Source: Pseudoips prasinana (Eukaryota > Arthropoda > Insecta > Lepidoptera > Nolidae). Taken from it: a DNA stretch of 64,000 nt. Under the pieces are notes generated by a model. That model was not told the origin of the DNA and searched no databases. It saw only the letters and a list, made by a program, of their open reading frames with translations. The DNA lies in assembly GCA_951640165.1 (NCBI GenBank), contig OX621237.1:5146001-5210000 (forward strand), in the 5' to 3' direction. Below, in pieces: positions 21,031 through 31,564 of this stretch. A program made the position numbers and the translations under genes. How positions within the stretch are numbered: the stretch's first letter is position 1; each line of letters starts with the position of its first letter.

Positions 21031-24000
21031 GTAACAATTTCGTATGCTTGGTTGGTCGCTTAAGGCGGGCTTTTGCTACGGGTCCTCTTTTCTTAGAGGT
21101 ATAGATATGAATTGGAAGATCAGCGAGAACTTTATCTTGAGTGTAACGGGGTGCAATTTTCTGTCTACTGGCTACTGGATTTTTAATGAATACTTGCTGT
21201 TTAGGTTGGTATTCGATTTCAGGTTCTCTCGTCTTATTATGTTTGTCTATAAGAGCAGTCCGGTTAGCAAGAGATATATCATTTACTAAGTCATATACTA
21301 CTTTCATCTGGTCGCGGTGAGTCTGTATGTACTGCTGCAATAGGTGTTGAGTCACATCAATGTTGACAGCATCTCTGGGGTCAAAGTGTCCTTTTAGTAT
21401 GTCATAAGGTCGGCATTTGGTCAGGCTGTGGATTGAACTGTTGTAGGCAATAATGGCGTAGGGCATGAGGTTCGAAACTGATTCGTTCTTTTGTTGTAAT
21501 TTTAATATCCTAAGGTGTTCCAAGATAGTGGAATGAAATCGCTCTATGTTACCGTTGTCATTAGGGGAATGAGGAAGTGTTTTATGGTGAGTAATTTTGT
21601 GAAGTTTGAGGAATTCAGAGAAGAGTTGGTTCGTGAATTCAGTCCCATTGTCTGTTATAATGGTCAATGGTAATCCATGATGTGTACAAAATGTCAATAA
21701 GGCTTGTAAAACACTAATTGCGGTACTATCTTTTAAATGGTAGGCTTGTCCATATTTCGTAAAGACGTCAATGAACGTTATATATTTTTCAGATTGTACG
21801 GAGAATAAATCGGCATGAACGATTTCTAATGGTTTGGTTGCGGGTGGAACAAGGTTTAACTGTGGTCTAACTGGGTGTCTGTCGTACTTGCTCTGCCCAC
21901 AAATACTGCATTCATTTATGTATTTATTAATGAATTGCGGTACTATCTTTTAAATGGTAGGCTTGTCCATATTTCGTAAAGACGTCAATGAACGTTATAT
22001 ATTTTTCAGATTGTACGGAGAATAAATCGGCATGAACGATTTCTAATGGTTTGATTGCGGGTGGAACAAGGTTTAACTGTGGTCTAACTGGGTGTCTGTC
22101 GTACTTGCTCTGCCCACAAATACTGCATTCATTTATGTATTTATTAATGTGGTCTTTCATCTTAGGCCAATAGTATCTGCGCGATAACGCTAAGTAACAT
22201 TCGTTGATTCCCCTGTGGTTTGTTTTACCATCATGGTACAGCCTAATTATTTCTTGTTGCTTAAGGTATTCTTTAATATTTTCTAACTCTATTTTAGTGA
22301 GGACAAGTTTCATTGCAGAGCTTTTGAATTTGTCCTGAATAATGGGTATGATTTGGTACATAGCTAACTGAGGGTTAATTAATAAAGCATTAACTACATC
22401 GGTTTCTAAATCGGAATTGGATACTTGCACTACGACTCTGGTATGGGACTCAAAGGGTTTGGATACCACGGGGCGTCTGGTGATAACATCAACTACATTT
22501 AAACATAACTGCTTATGGAATTTGTTAAGGGGTTCATCTGTGATAGGGACTTCTAGGATAGGATTTTCTTGACTGGTGTGAGCGGTATTGGTTGCTGAGT
22601 TATCTATACTGGGTGCTTTCTCAGATGGATTTGCGGTTATGGAGCTTATTTCTTCATTATGGATTTCAATCCGGGATAAAGCGTCAGCGTTTGTATTATT
22701 TTTGCCTTTATTGTATACCACGGAAAAATCGTATTCATTGAGCTTCAATCTGCATCTGGTTAATCTGGAGTTGGGCTCTTTAAGATTCATAATCCACTGA
22801 AGTGGTTTGTGATCCGTAACTATTTTAAACTTTCTACCAAAAAGATAGGGCCGGAAGTATTTTGTGGCCCACACTATAGCAAGGAGTTCTTTTTCAATGG
22901 TGCTGTAATTTATCTCACTTTCGTTTAGGGTACGAGAGGCAAAGGATATGGGTTTATCGGATCCGATGGGACCTTGGGATAAGATGGCACCTAGAGCGAA
23001 ATTGGATGCGTCAGTAGTCAATATAAATTCTTTACTTAAGTCTGGGTATTGCAGTATTGGATCGTTGGTCAGTAGTTTTTTACATTTTTCAAATGAATTT
23101 TTCATTTTTTAAATTTTCTATAATATCCTAATAGTCCTAAAAATTGTTTTATCTGTTTCGTGGTTTTTGGTAGGGGATACTTTTCTATGGTAGCTATTTT
23201 GTCGGGGTTTGGTTTGACACCGTCTCTAGTTATAACATGTCCTAAAAAGTCAGTTTCTAATTTCAAAAATTCTGATTTATTCATTTGGATTTTATAATTG
23301 GACTCTCGAAGTCTCTGGAATACTTTTTCAAGGTTTATTATATGTTCTTGTTAACTAGTGCTGAAAACTATAATATCATCGAGATAGACTAAGCATATGT
23401 CGTTCTGCAGTCCTTGCAACAGGTTGTCTATTACCCGTCGGAATGTAGATGGTGCATTCTTTAGGCCCATAGGCATTCTAAGAAATTCAAAATGCCCATG
23501 TTCAACTGTAAAGGCAGTTTTGTGGATATCGTTTTGGTCCATTTCTACCTGCCAAAATCCACTTGCTAAATCTAGAGTAGAGAAGTATTGGCACTTCCCT
23601 AACTTGTCTAATACGTCAGCTATGTTGGGGATTGGGTATTTGTCGTCAACGGTCTTGTCATTTAACTTTCGGAAGTCAATTACGAGTCGCCACTTTTGTT
23701 TGCCTGAGGCATCGGCTTTCTTTGGAACTACCCAAATAGGCGAGCTCCACGCAGACTCTAATGGTCTAATAATACCCTGGGAGAGCATTTTGGCTATCTG
23801 ATCTTTTACCTCTTGGCGATGTACAAATGGGTAGCGATAGCTCTTTGTATATATGGGAGTTTCATCGGTGGTGTTAATACGATGTTTAATTTTGTTCGTG
23901 AATGTCAATGGCTCATTATCTATGTAGAAAACATCTGCATACTTGGTGCAAAGTGTAGTTAAATTAGCTAACTCCTCTTGGTTCAAGCGATCAGTGCGAA

Positions 24001-24694
24001 GTCGGGATATCACTTCTTGTACCCTTGATGATTGTGTATGGGCAGACTCAATATTGCATATTTCTGCCTGAACGGCTTGATCTAGCGATAGTATGATGTC
24101 GTTACTACTCGGGTTTGTAATTTGTAATATACCACGACTATTAGTGACTTTTGTGAGACAATCCGAAACTATACAGTTACAAACTATTTGTCTGGGAATA
24201 TAAACGTCGCCGTCTGAAGCGTTGATCGGTACTCGGATTAATTTGGAACTATTTGCAGGTATAACGTCCTCGTATAAATTGACATTTCGTGAGTTATACA
24301 TTAGGATGGGGTTCACAGAGGATTGGGTAGTCAATGTCTGGTCCTTTAAGTCAATCTTAGCTTCCCAATTAGTCAACAAGTCAAGTCCTATTAGTCCATC
24401 AAAATAGTCATGAAATTTATATATGAAAAGTTTTATGTTTTCGTAATTACAGAATTCAGGGAAGTTTGGCAACGTAATAGAGTAATTTTCTCTTGTGGTT
24501 GCATGAACATTAGTAATTTCAAAGGGGTCATAGTCTAGGGGTCTGTCATATAAATAATCTTGAACGGCTTGTGGACTTATAAATGATTGATTGGCACCAG
24601 TATCGATTAGAAATTTTATAGGTGGGTCTGCTATCTGAATATAGGGTAACTGTCTTTGGATCTGTATATTTATTTCTATGTTAATCTTTTTCAT
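20972..24694 (-). pseudogene. pol: pol (protease-RT-RNase H-integrase), multiply broken
   Basis: The first frame (24,694-23,351) starts with an ATG overlapping the gag TGA. It has protease DTGA at residues 31-34 and reverse transcriptase up to YLDD at 437-440, then an in-frame TAA at 23,351. The next 60 codons continue in the same frame to 23,102. The next frame (23,105-21,927) has RNase H (LTTDAS...), the integrase zinc motif (HxxxxxH ... CxxC) and the first catalytic Asp. About 25 codons between RT thumb and RNase H seem missing. The last frame (about 21,700-20,972) holds the second Asp and Glu in DD35E spacing (ITDN ... NIERFHS) and a basic C-terminal tail overlapping env. A 217-bp tandem duplication (21,716-22,149) breaks the integrase core. 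Expression in an intact element would need a -1 frameshift from gag. Confidence 0.93.
21716..22149 (-). repeat. 217-bp tandem duplication inside integrase
   Basis: Copies 21,716-21,932 and 21,933-22,149 differ at one base (G/A near 21,835). The unit covers the integrase CxxC motif through the first catalytic Asp region. As 217 is not a multiple of three, the duplication changes the reading frame and gives a stop at the junction. Confidence 0.93.
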
Positions 24695-25974
24695 GAATGT
24701 TTTTTCTGAAAATTATGCTGGTTATCCGTCACATTAGGTACAGAATCGTTTTCCTCTAAGTTATCTGGTAAGCTAGAAGTGTGGTCGTAATTAGAACAAG
24801 ATGGTTCTGTGTAGTCGAACTGTGGTTGCTCGTAATAGTTATAGCTGTCGTCGTAGTATGGGTAATAGTCATAGTCGGTGTCAGGATGGTAGTCATAGTC
24901 AGGGTAATAGTTCATGTCATAACACTCATTCATATTAACTTCGCGGGATTTAAAGTAATTCGTCGGGGGCGGATTGCCATGTATACGCCAATCGTGTCCT
25001 CTAAGTCCTCCTGAGGGCGATAAGACCTTGGGAACAAAGTTCGATACGCCACTCATAGGTTTGGAATGCTGTGAGTTATAATGTCCGTACTGATTACGCG
25101 GTGGAAGTCGGAATACATTGCTCTGGGGGTTATAGTTGGGGGGTCTAGCACCTAGCATCTGTTGTGTCCGTGTTGGCATACGTACCTGTGGTTGGTGAAT
25201 CTGCGCGGGATTAGGCCTGAAGGCTTGATGTGGTGGAGGCGCAAATCTGAATGGTTGCGGTGCTGGCGGTAATGGCCGCTGTATACCGGGCGTTGGCCAG
25301 GCTGCTGCTAGCATATGAGAAGGTTTCGGGATGTGTACGGGTCCTGACTGAATAGCCTTAGGGGCGTGATATGGTTTAGTTAGCGATTCATTTCGCTGCT
25401 GAAGATATATAGTGTTCAGCTCCTCCTGTACATATTCTAAAGCCTTCTCAATCGTAGGGGGTCTCATGCATCTAATGCGGGATCCCAATGGTTCATTTAA
25501 ACCTCTAACAAAAGCCTGCATTGCTGACTTTTTGTACAACTCGCGTTTAGCTTCTATGGTAGTCTGTATTTTCTCGTGCAAACTAACATATGTCATAATG
25601 GTACTGAATAATGATTGGCAATGGTCGTAAAATTCTTGTGGGGCTCTCTGACCTTGGGTGGCTAATGATAGATCATTATAGAGGGCAGTCTCATCCCTTT
25701 GATCAGCAAAATTATTTATTAACGCGGTACGAATATCCAACCAGTTATCGGGGATGCCGTTCGAATTGATAATACTGGCGGTGGGCCCCGTGATTTTATT
25801 TAATATGCCATTTATCAGGCATAAATTGGTTAAGGCACCGTCTACTTCTGTGCTCATATACGCTGTAACTATTTGATCACATATCCTAATAAATCGCGTG
25901 AGCACATTTGGGTTTCCATCAAAATCGGGAACCGGCCTGAGTGCTTTAAAAATAGTGTCTGGGTCGTAAGGCAT
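24691..25974 (-). CDS. gag: gag (capsid polyprotein) of the errantivirus
   Basis: 427 codons from the first in-frame ATG. The frame is open further upstream (to a stop near 26,134) but without an ATG, so the ATG at 25,974 is chosen. The N-terminal ~200 residues are helical capsid-like sequence, with the RGLNEPLGSRIRCMRPPTIE region resembling the retroviral major homology segment in position. A Pro/Gln-rich, arginine-containing middle follows, then a Tyr/Asp-rich tail. No CCHC zinc knuckle is present, as is usual in errantiviruses. The gag stop TGA overlaps the pol ATG (ATGA). Six A residues (24,705-24,700) sit just upstream, a likely site for the -1 frameshift to pol. This is the only intact reading frame of the element. 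It would assemble virus-like particles and bind genomic RNA. Confidence 0.9.
   Translation of the reverse strand: MPYDPDTIFKALRPVPDFDGNPNVLTRFIRICDQIVTAYMSTEVDGALTNLCLINGILNKITGPTASIINSNGIPDNWLDIRTALINNFADQRDETALYNDLSLATQGQRAPQEFYDHCQSLFSTIMTYVSLHEKIQTTIEAKRELYKKSAMQAFVRGLNEPLGSRIRCMRPPTIEKALEYVQEELNTIYLQQRNESLTKPYHAPKAIQSGPVHIPKPSHMLAAAWPTPGIQRPLPPAPQPFRFAPPPHQAFRPNPAQIHQPQVRMPTRTQQMLGARPPNYNPQSNVFRLPPRNQYGHYNSQHSKPMSGVSNFVPKVLSPSGGLRGHDWRIHGNPPPTNYFKSREVNMNECYDMNYYPDYDYHPDTDYDYYPYYDDSYNYYEQPQFDYTEPSCSNYDHTSSLPDNLEENDSVPNVTDNQHNFQKKHS
24700..24705 (-). promoter_or_regulatory. Possible -1 ribosomal frameshift site (A6)
   Basis: In gag the codons read CAG AAA AAA CAT. Slipping back one base on the A run enters the pol frame, which is open from a stop a few codons upstream. 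The heptamer G-AAA-AAA is not the canonical X-XXY-YYZ, so the call rests on position and frame. Confidence 0.5.
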
Positions 25975-26165
25975 TTTATTAATTTTATATAAACTATTTA
26001 ACTCTAAATTTAAATCTAATAAATCCAATTCTCTTTTCCTATCTAACTGTCTACGACGGCGAGACTGCCGGATTGCAGAATCGCTGGGTCCTAAATTACT
26101 TTGACGAAAAATTTTGGAACACGAGTACTTAGCTTATGTAAAGACTAAAAGGTTACAAGGTAAAA

Positions 26166-26208
26166 GCACAGAATCTTTCTTGTGTTGCTTACAAGAAAGA
26201 TTCTGTGC
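26166..26208. repeat. Perfect 18-bp hairpin in the errantivirus leader
   Basis: GCACAGAATCTTTCTTGT (26,166-26,183) and its exact complement (26,191-26,208) are separated by 7 bases. It lies between the primer-binding site and gag. A role in RNA packaging, dimerisation or translation is possible but not shown. Confidence 0.85.
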
Positions 26209-26380
26209 AACTCACAATTTCATTTTCTCTGCGTATCGATGTCTGGATACAGTCGCTGGCTGTAGAACTCGTAGATTCTGGATCCTCGATGAAGGTTTGA
26301 AAACGCAAGCAGCGGCTATGCGGAACCGACAGGATTCGATACTAGATTCCTTTAATATCGCGCCGCGCACTGCTTCGAGT

Positions 26381-26398
26381 ATCCTACCGACTGCGCCA
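26381..26398 (-). other. Primer-binding site, tRNA-Ser type
   Basis: On the minus strand TGGCGCAGTCGGTAGGAT starts at the last base of the 5' LTR. It fits the complement of the 3' end of a serine tRNA of the GCU type (…CCGACTGCG-CCA), with one visible change. Serine tRNA priming is what I recall for the 17.6/297/TED group of errantiviruses. Confidence 0.75.
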
Positions 26399-26794
26399 AT
26401 TACGTAGACTACAGCCGTAAGACTTAAAAAAATGAAATTATATTTAAACTAATTTAATTAAAATATTACTATTACTAATTACAATTAAAGTGTGTGCTCT
26501 TGTTCGATGCTAGAACAGAAGTGATATAATAACATTAATATTAATAAAATGCTGAGTCGGTGTCGTCACGGTGGCGCCGGGTTGGGGGTGCTGACAATGC
26601 TGCGCGTGTAACCTCTGGCTCGACCGCTATGAAGGCTGCTGACGGTGCGGCATGTGTAAACGTGGTGCAACGTCACGGCGCGTGTAACCTCGATCGCTAT
26701 GAAGACTGCTGACAGTGCGGCACGTGTAAGCGTGGTGCAATTCAATTATATGCAATTTTATATATGGGTATATATAGGATAGGTATATGTAACT
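26398..26794 (-). repeat. 5' LTR of the errantivirus
   Basis: About 397 bp, the partner of 18,913-19,311. It would carry the promoter for the genomic RNA. It has the same ~70-bp U3 direct repeats. The plus-strand right end GTATATGTAACT is followed by CATCACC. The left LTR is preceded by ATTCT, so no 4-bp target duplication is evident. Confidence 0.9.
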
Positions 26795-26796
26795 CA

Positions 26797-26898
26797 TCAC
26801 CAACAACATCCCCTTTGGTCACCGAACAACCAGCTCCTTCTGCATCTACCGAAGCACCCAAAGGTACCAAAACCCGTAGAACACGTAAAAATTTGTGA
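26797..26898 (+). pseudogene. 33-codon coding-like tail beside the 5' LTR
   Basis: One frame reads a Ser/Thr/Pro/Ala-rich stretch (SPTTSPLVTEQPAPSASTEA) then basic KGTKTRRTRKNL and a TGA. The sequence looks coding by composition and begins exactly at the LTR edge, so its 5' part was cut by the provirus or lost. It may be the C-terminus of ORF1 (the RNA-binding protein) of the LINE that follows. A host last exon is the alternative. Confidence 0.4.
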
Positions 26899-27555
26899 TA
26901 GATGTCTCTTCAAATATATCAACATTTGTAGCATTCTCTGCTCTCTTGTATTCCGTCGCATAATACCAATATGGCACTTTTTGTAGCGTTGTAGGTATGT
27001 AAACTTATCCCTTCTGTATATTTTCAATTACCCTTTTGTTTAATTGCTTCTATTCCAATTATAATTTATGTAATATCAAACGAAGGCACTCAGTGTAAAC
27101 ATCAAATATTTGACAGATTGTTGACATCTGTGAAATATATCTCGTACTGACATCTGCGTTTCGTTATTTCTATTGTTTTCAAATTAAGTATGCGAATAAA
27201 TGTCATATTATGCGTATCATGTTTACGATTAGTTTGTTATTGTTATTTTTGTTTTCTATTTTATAATTGTGTTTTGGTATTATATTGTTACATGTTGTGA
27301 ATGTTATGTGCCAAATGTATGCAGAGAGTTTGTTACGGTTGTTTTACGTGTTATGTTTGTTTAATACTAGTATGTAAAATAATATACTATCTGTAAATTT
27401 CCTGTCCAACCATCCAGTTAAACTAAACATAAGTTATTTCTTCTATTTCACCAGCGAGTGGGAGAGTTTAGTGACGTATTTGTATTGTTATTTAAGTTTT
27501 ACTTATTTTATTGACATTATAATATATTATTTAATTATATGTATATGTGTACTTG
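26899..27555. other. AT-rich spacer before LINE ORF2
   Basis: No long frame. T-rich sequence. It could be the region between ORF1 and ORF2 of the same LINE, though 650 bp is long for that. Confidence 0.4.
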
Positions 27556-30503
27556 ATGGATGATATTATTAATTTAGATGATAGTTTTTTCTCGTGTCAC
27601 TCGTCTTCAAACAGTTTCTTTAGGGCGGATAGTGATAATTCTGACGTACTGACGCTGCATGATCAGTTGTCCTCTGTCCTATCCGATTTCCGTAAAAATC
27701 TCAACGTCGCTCATATCAATGCGCAGAGTGTTCCCGGTCATTATTCTGAACTTCTGGCGTCTTTTAGCAGTTCCCCTATTGATGCTCTATTAATATCCGA
27801 AACCTTTCTGAAACCGTCTATTCAATCTGTGTTCGTGGCTCTCCCAGGGTACGTTTTAATTCGAAACGATAGAACTGAGAAAGGTTGCGGTGGCGTCGCT
27901 ATATACCTTCGAGCTGACATTCCGTACAGGATTATCAGCACCTCGCCCTCACAATATTCTGGGTCTGCTGAGCATCTCTTTTTGGAAATCATTTTCCATC
28001 ACACCAAGATGCTACTCGGAGTATATTACAGCCCCAACCTACGAGTTGACTACTTTGATTCTCTTGACTCGCTGCTTAACAACCTGTGCCCTATTTACGA
28101 TCACGTGGTCTTGATGGGTGATTTTAATACATGCCTGGTCAAAAATGATTATCGATCACTTAAGCTACTTTCCCTTCTGTCATCTATTAACCTTCATATT
28201 CTACCACTCATGGAAACTCACTATGCTCCTAACAGCATTCCTTCCCTTTTGGATCTCATGATTGTCTCTTCTGCTGACCGTGTTGCTACCCACGGTCAAC
28301 TAGCTGCCTCTTTCTCCTATCACGACTTGATCTATCTGTCTTTTAAAATTCGTTGCCCTAAACGTAAACTTAATTTCCTTTCTCTTCGCAATTTCAAAGG
28401 TATTGACTTGGAGGCATTACAGCGGGATGCCAATAGCATTAATTGGAGTAACGTCTATGAATCTCCTAACATTGACGATAAGGTGGATGCATTCAACGCT
28501 AATATCCAAATGTTATATGATCAACATGCCCCTAAACGGCGAGTTAGGATGAAACATAACCCTGCCCCATGGATCACTGATTCTATAAAAGACGCAATGG
28601 CTCTTAGGGATAAAGCTAAGAAAAGGTATAAGCGGAGCCCTTCGGAGGCTAATTTAGCTCGGTATAAATCTTTGCGTAATGCTTGCAATCGTCTGTGTCG
28701 TGATGCTAAGAAACGCCATTTCTACAAGTCTCTCGATAATCATGATTCTTCTTCTGTGTGGAAATTCCTAAAATCTAATGGTATAGGCAAATCTCTCTCT
28801 CCGGCTTGTAAAAACATTGATTTAAATGCCCTTAACTCACACTTTTCTGCTGCACCTGTCACTCTTAATACTCATGTGAAATCTAACACTCTAGAACAAC
28901 TCTCACAGGCCCGGACTTCACATAACCCTTCTTTCAATTTTACCCCTGTTACTGAGATGGATGTCAAAAAATCTCTTCTTAGCATTTCATCAACTTCTGC
29001 TGGACATGACAACTTGTGCTCCAAAATGATTAGACCTGTCCTTTCTATTGTACTTCCTATTCTAACGCACCTGTTCAATTTTTCCTTATTCTCTTCCAAT
29101 TTTCCCGCTACCTGGAAACTAGCCCACATTATTCCTTTGCCTAAAGTCTCCGATCCATCGACACCATCCCAATATCGTCCCATCTCTATACTCTCCCTTT
29201 CTTTTCAAAAGTTTTGGAGCACATTGTCCATAGCCAGCTGTCTGTCTTTCTTTCTCGCAATCGTATCCTTAGCTCTTCTCAATCTGGTTTTCGGTTTGGC
29301 CACAGCACGGTAACTGCTCTTGTTAAGGTCACCGATGACATTCGCTGGGCCATGGAAAATAAATCCTTAACTGTTCTTATACTCCTTGATTTTAGTACTG
29401 CATTCAATTCTGTCGATTTTGACATCCTTCTCGGTATTCTCTCTTCACTCAATGTTTCTCCTTCAGCCTTAACCTGGTTTGACTCTTATCTTCGGGGTCG
29501 CGCGCAGTGTGTACGCCTTGATGAGTCCTTCTCTGATTGGTGTCAACTCAGTGTGGGTGTGCCTCAGGGTGGCGTTCTTTCTCCATTATTATTCTCTATT
29601 TTCATCAACTCTGTTACCAGAGGCATCTCCTCAAACTTCCATCTCTACGCAGATGATTTGCAACTATATCGGTCTTTTAATTTTGAAGATGCTGATGCTG
29701 CCATTGCCGTCATGAATCATGATCTGGGACTAATTAGTTGTTGGGCTAGGTCCCACGGACTTCTGTTAAATCCTGCGAAGTCCCAGGCCATGATCATAGG
29801 CAGTAGGCATATGCGCAGTAGGATTAATCTTTCGTCTTTTCCAACAGTCAGCCTCGATGGTGTTCCTATAAATTATTCTGATACATTAAAAAATCTTGGA
29901 CTGACGATGGCTTGTGACCTTTCTTGGAACGCTCATGTTGCTGATGACAGCAAAAAGGTTCACTATACATTCCATTCGCTGAAATGCCTCTAAAACTTTT
30001 TACCTTTGAAAACGAAAATCTCACTTGCCCAAACCCTGATTCAGCCCATCATAGACTACGCTGACAGCTGCTACCCAGACGCTACTGAAGAGCTTCTAAA
30101 TAAACTTGAGCGTCTACAAAATCTATGCATTCGGTTTGTATATGGACTGAAAAAGTTCGACCATGTTTCCAAGTTCCGTAAAGACCTCAAGTGGCTTCCT
30201 ATTCGATTTCGTAGGAACACTCGCATATTGTGCCTCCTTTTCAATATCCTGCATAATCCTCTGTCCCCGTCCGATCTGCGAGAGCGGTTTTCTTTTAAAT
30301 ATCCAAATGATGCTCTGTGTAGATCTCATCTGAAATCCGTCCTAAAACTTCCAATCCATAAAACAGATTTTTATTCCTATTTCTTTACTGTTCATGCGGT
30401 CAGACTGTGGAACTCTCTTCCGAAAAATATACAAGACTGTAAAACTATTCACACTTTCAAAAGACTAGTGAAAAATCACTATCTTTCCATTTCATCCTCA
30501 TAG
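27556..30503 (+). pseudogene. Non-LTR retrotransposon ORF2: endonuclease-reverse transcriptase, two lesions
   Basis: Starts at ATG 27,556. The earlier codons GTG TAC TTG are open but begin after a stop at 27,532. The APE-type endonuclease motifs come in order (NVAHINAQS, LLISETFL, GGVAIYLR, MGDFN, LLDLMIVSS, SYHDLIYLSF; the usual SDH is SYHD here). Reverse transcriptase follows: SQYRPIS, LLDFSTAFNSVD, GVPQGGVLSPLLF, YADD at 29,646-29,657. The C-terminal region (RLQNLCIRFVYGL, WNSLPKNIQDC, FKRLVKNHYL) has no RNase H. A 1-base frame change near 29,190-29,200 joins frame 1 to frame 2, and an in-frame TAA lies at 29,991. Best described as CR1/Jockey group. The catalytic residues are otherwise intact, so the copy is fairly young. 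Confidence 0.92.
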
Positions 30504-30778
30504 AATGTATTATTAGTATTTAGTTTATTGTTAAGTCTAAATTGGATATAATATTTATATGTATTTAAGTATATATGCAATTATTAGTATGTAAGTGTAT
30601 TATAGACCTACACACATTATTATAGCTCTTTAAAAAATTTCCTGTCGCAGGTCTGCTGGAAGAAATTTCTTGCGAAATAAGCAGTACCTTTGTACTATTC
30701 ATCTCTTGGTATTTTTGTCTATTTATTGTATGTTTTGTGTGTACAAGAATTATTAAATAAATAAAATAAATAAATAAC
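30504..30778 (+). repeat. 3' UTR and tail of the LINE
   Basis: About 250 bp of AT-rich UTR, ending in an AAATA-type simple repeat (30,753-30,778) that I take as the 3' end of the element. Confidence 0.65.
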
Positions 30779-31204
30779 TTTCTCCTTACCTTGGCAAATA
30801 AACCAAATTTATCAACAACTGGCCCGTATTTGTCGAACAATTCGATTGAAACTTATGGTGAAGGTTTAGAACGCAGGCTAGATATTAAATTCTTCCTAGA
30901 CGTTTCTCATATATCTTGAGTTGGTTTCAGTCTCATAACGTCGGAGGCTGTGAAATTTGGTGCGGCTTTCAACAGGACACAATATTTATGAGCCACCATT
31001 TTGTACGTAACCGATCTATATTTCATATTTTAATTTAAAATTCTACACTTCTACCCCTGCAGAAGTTTGATTCGATATCATATTCTTGAAATCCAGGTCA
31101 GGTTTGGTTAAATGCCTTCGACTTTATTTTTTTATTTTTTATTGAGGAGAGTGTAAACAAAGCTCTTTCTTAGGCGCTCATGTAATTCGTTGTTGAAACT
31201 ATAC
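30779..31204. other. Unassigned DNA
   Basis: No supported feature. Confidence 0.4.
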
Positions 31205-31475
31205 ATTTCGATAGTTAAACGCAAACATAATCTCCTTGATAATAACTTAATACAAGCTAGCTAAATATCATTACTAATATAAAATAAATTTTATAAATGT
31301 TTTAAGAATCCATGTACAGACGCCAGCACATCCCAATCTGTCAAATTTCTTTAATAGATTTTCAACTTTATCACATAAACATAAGTTTCACTTTCCATTG
31401 GGGAAATTTGACATATTGGGGTAGTTTGATGTGCTGGCGTCTGTACCTAAATAAAACCTTTTTATTTTATTTATT
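31205..31475 (+). repeat. LINE 3' UTR family R3, copy 2, interrupted by a MITE
   Basis: 31,205-31,316 and 31,444-31,475 together match the uninterrupted R3 copies (8033-8250; 39,299-39,497). The MITE lies between them at the GTGTACCTAAAT site. Confidence 0.7.
31317..31443. mobile_element. Palindromic TA-flanked MITE, copy 1
   Basis: 127 bp, ends CAGACGCCAGCACATC / GATGTGCTGGCGTCTG, inverted repeats extending about 40 bp with mismatches. TA on both sides. The pre-insertion site GTGTACCTAAAT is seen in the sister R3 copies, which shows that TA was duplicated. Fits the Tc1/mariner superfamily by target only; non-coding. Confidence 0.85.
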
Positions 31476-31564
31476 TATTTATCGTACTCCTCCTCACCCA
31501 CGACCCCTGGCTTAGCAGTCAGGTTAACTTATCACTCGACCAACAGACCAGTAGTATATTTTAT

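Larger units (their letters stand above)
18913..26794 (-). mobile_element. Errantivirus (Ty3/gypsy-type endogenous retrovirus), full length, inactive
   Basis: A 7.9-kb element read on the minus strand. From right to left: 5' LTR, tRNA-Ser-type primer-binding site, leader with a strong hairpin, gag, pol (protease, reverse transcriptase, RNase H, integrase), env, polypurine tract, 3' LTR. The LTR ends (AGT...ATT), the pol domain order with DD35E integrase, the gag lacking a zinc knuckle and an env with RxKR cleavage site and fusion peptide all fit the errantiviruses (gypsy, 17.6, TED). Gag is open. Pol and env are each broken, so it cannot make its own proteins. LTR divergence is about 2-3% plus small indels, pointing to an insertion that is not recent. 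Confidence 0.93.

Noticed and set aside
24781..25014. 77-codon Val-rich frame
   Set aside because: Antisense shadow of the Tyr/Asp-rich tail of gag.
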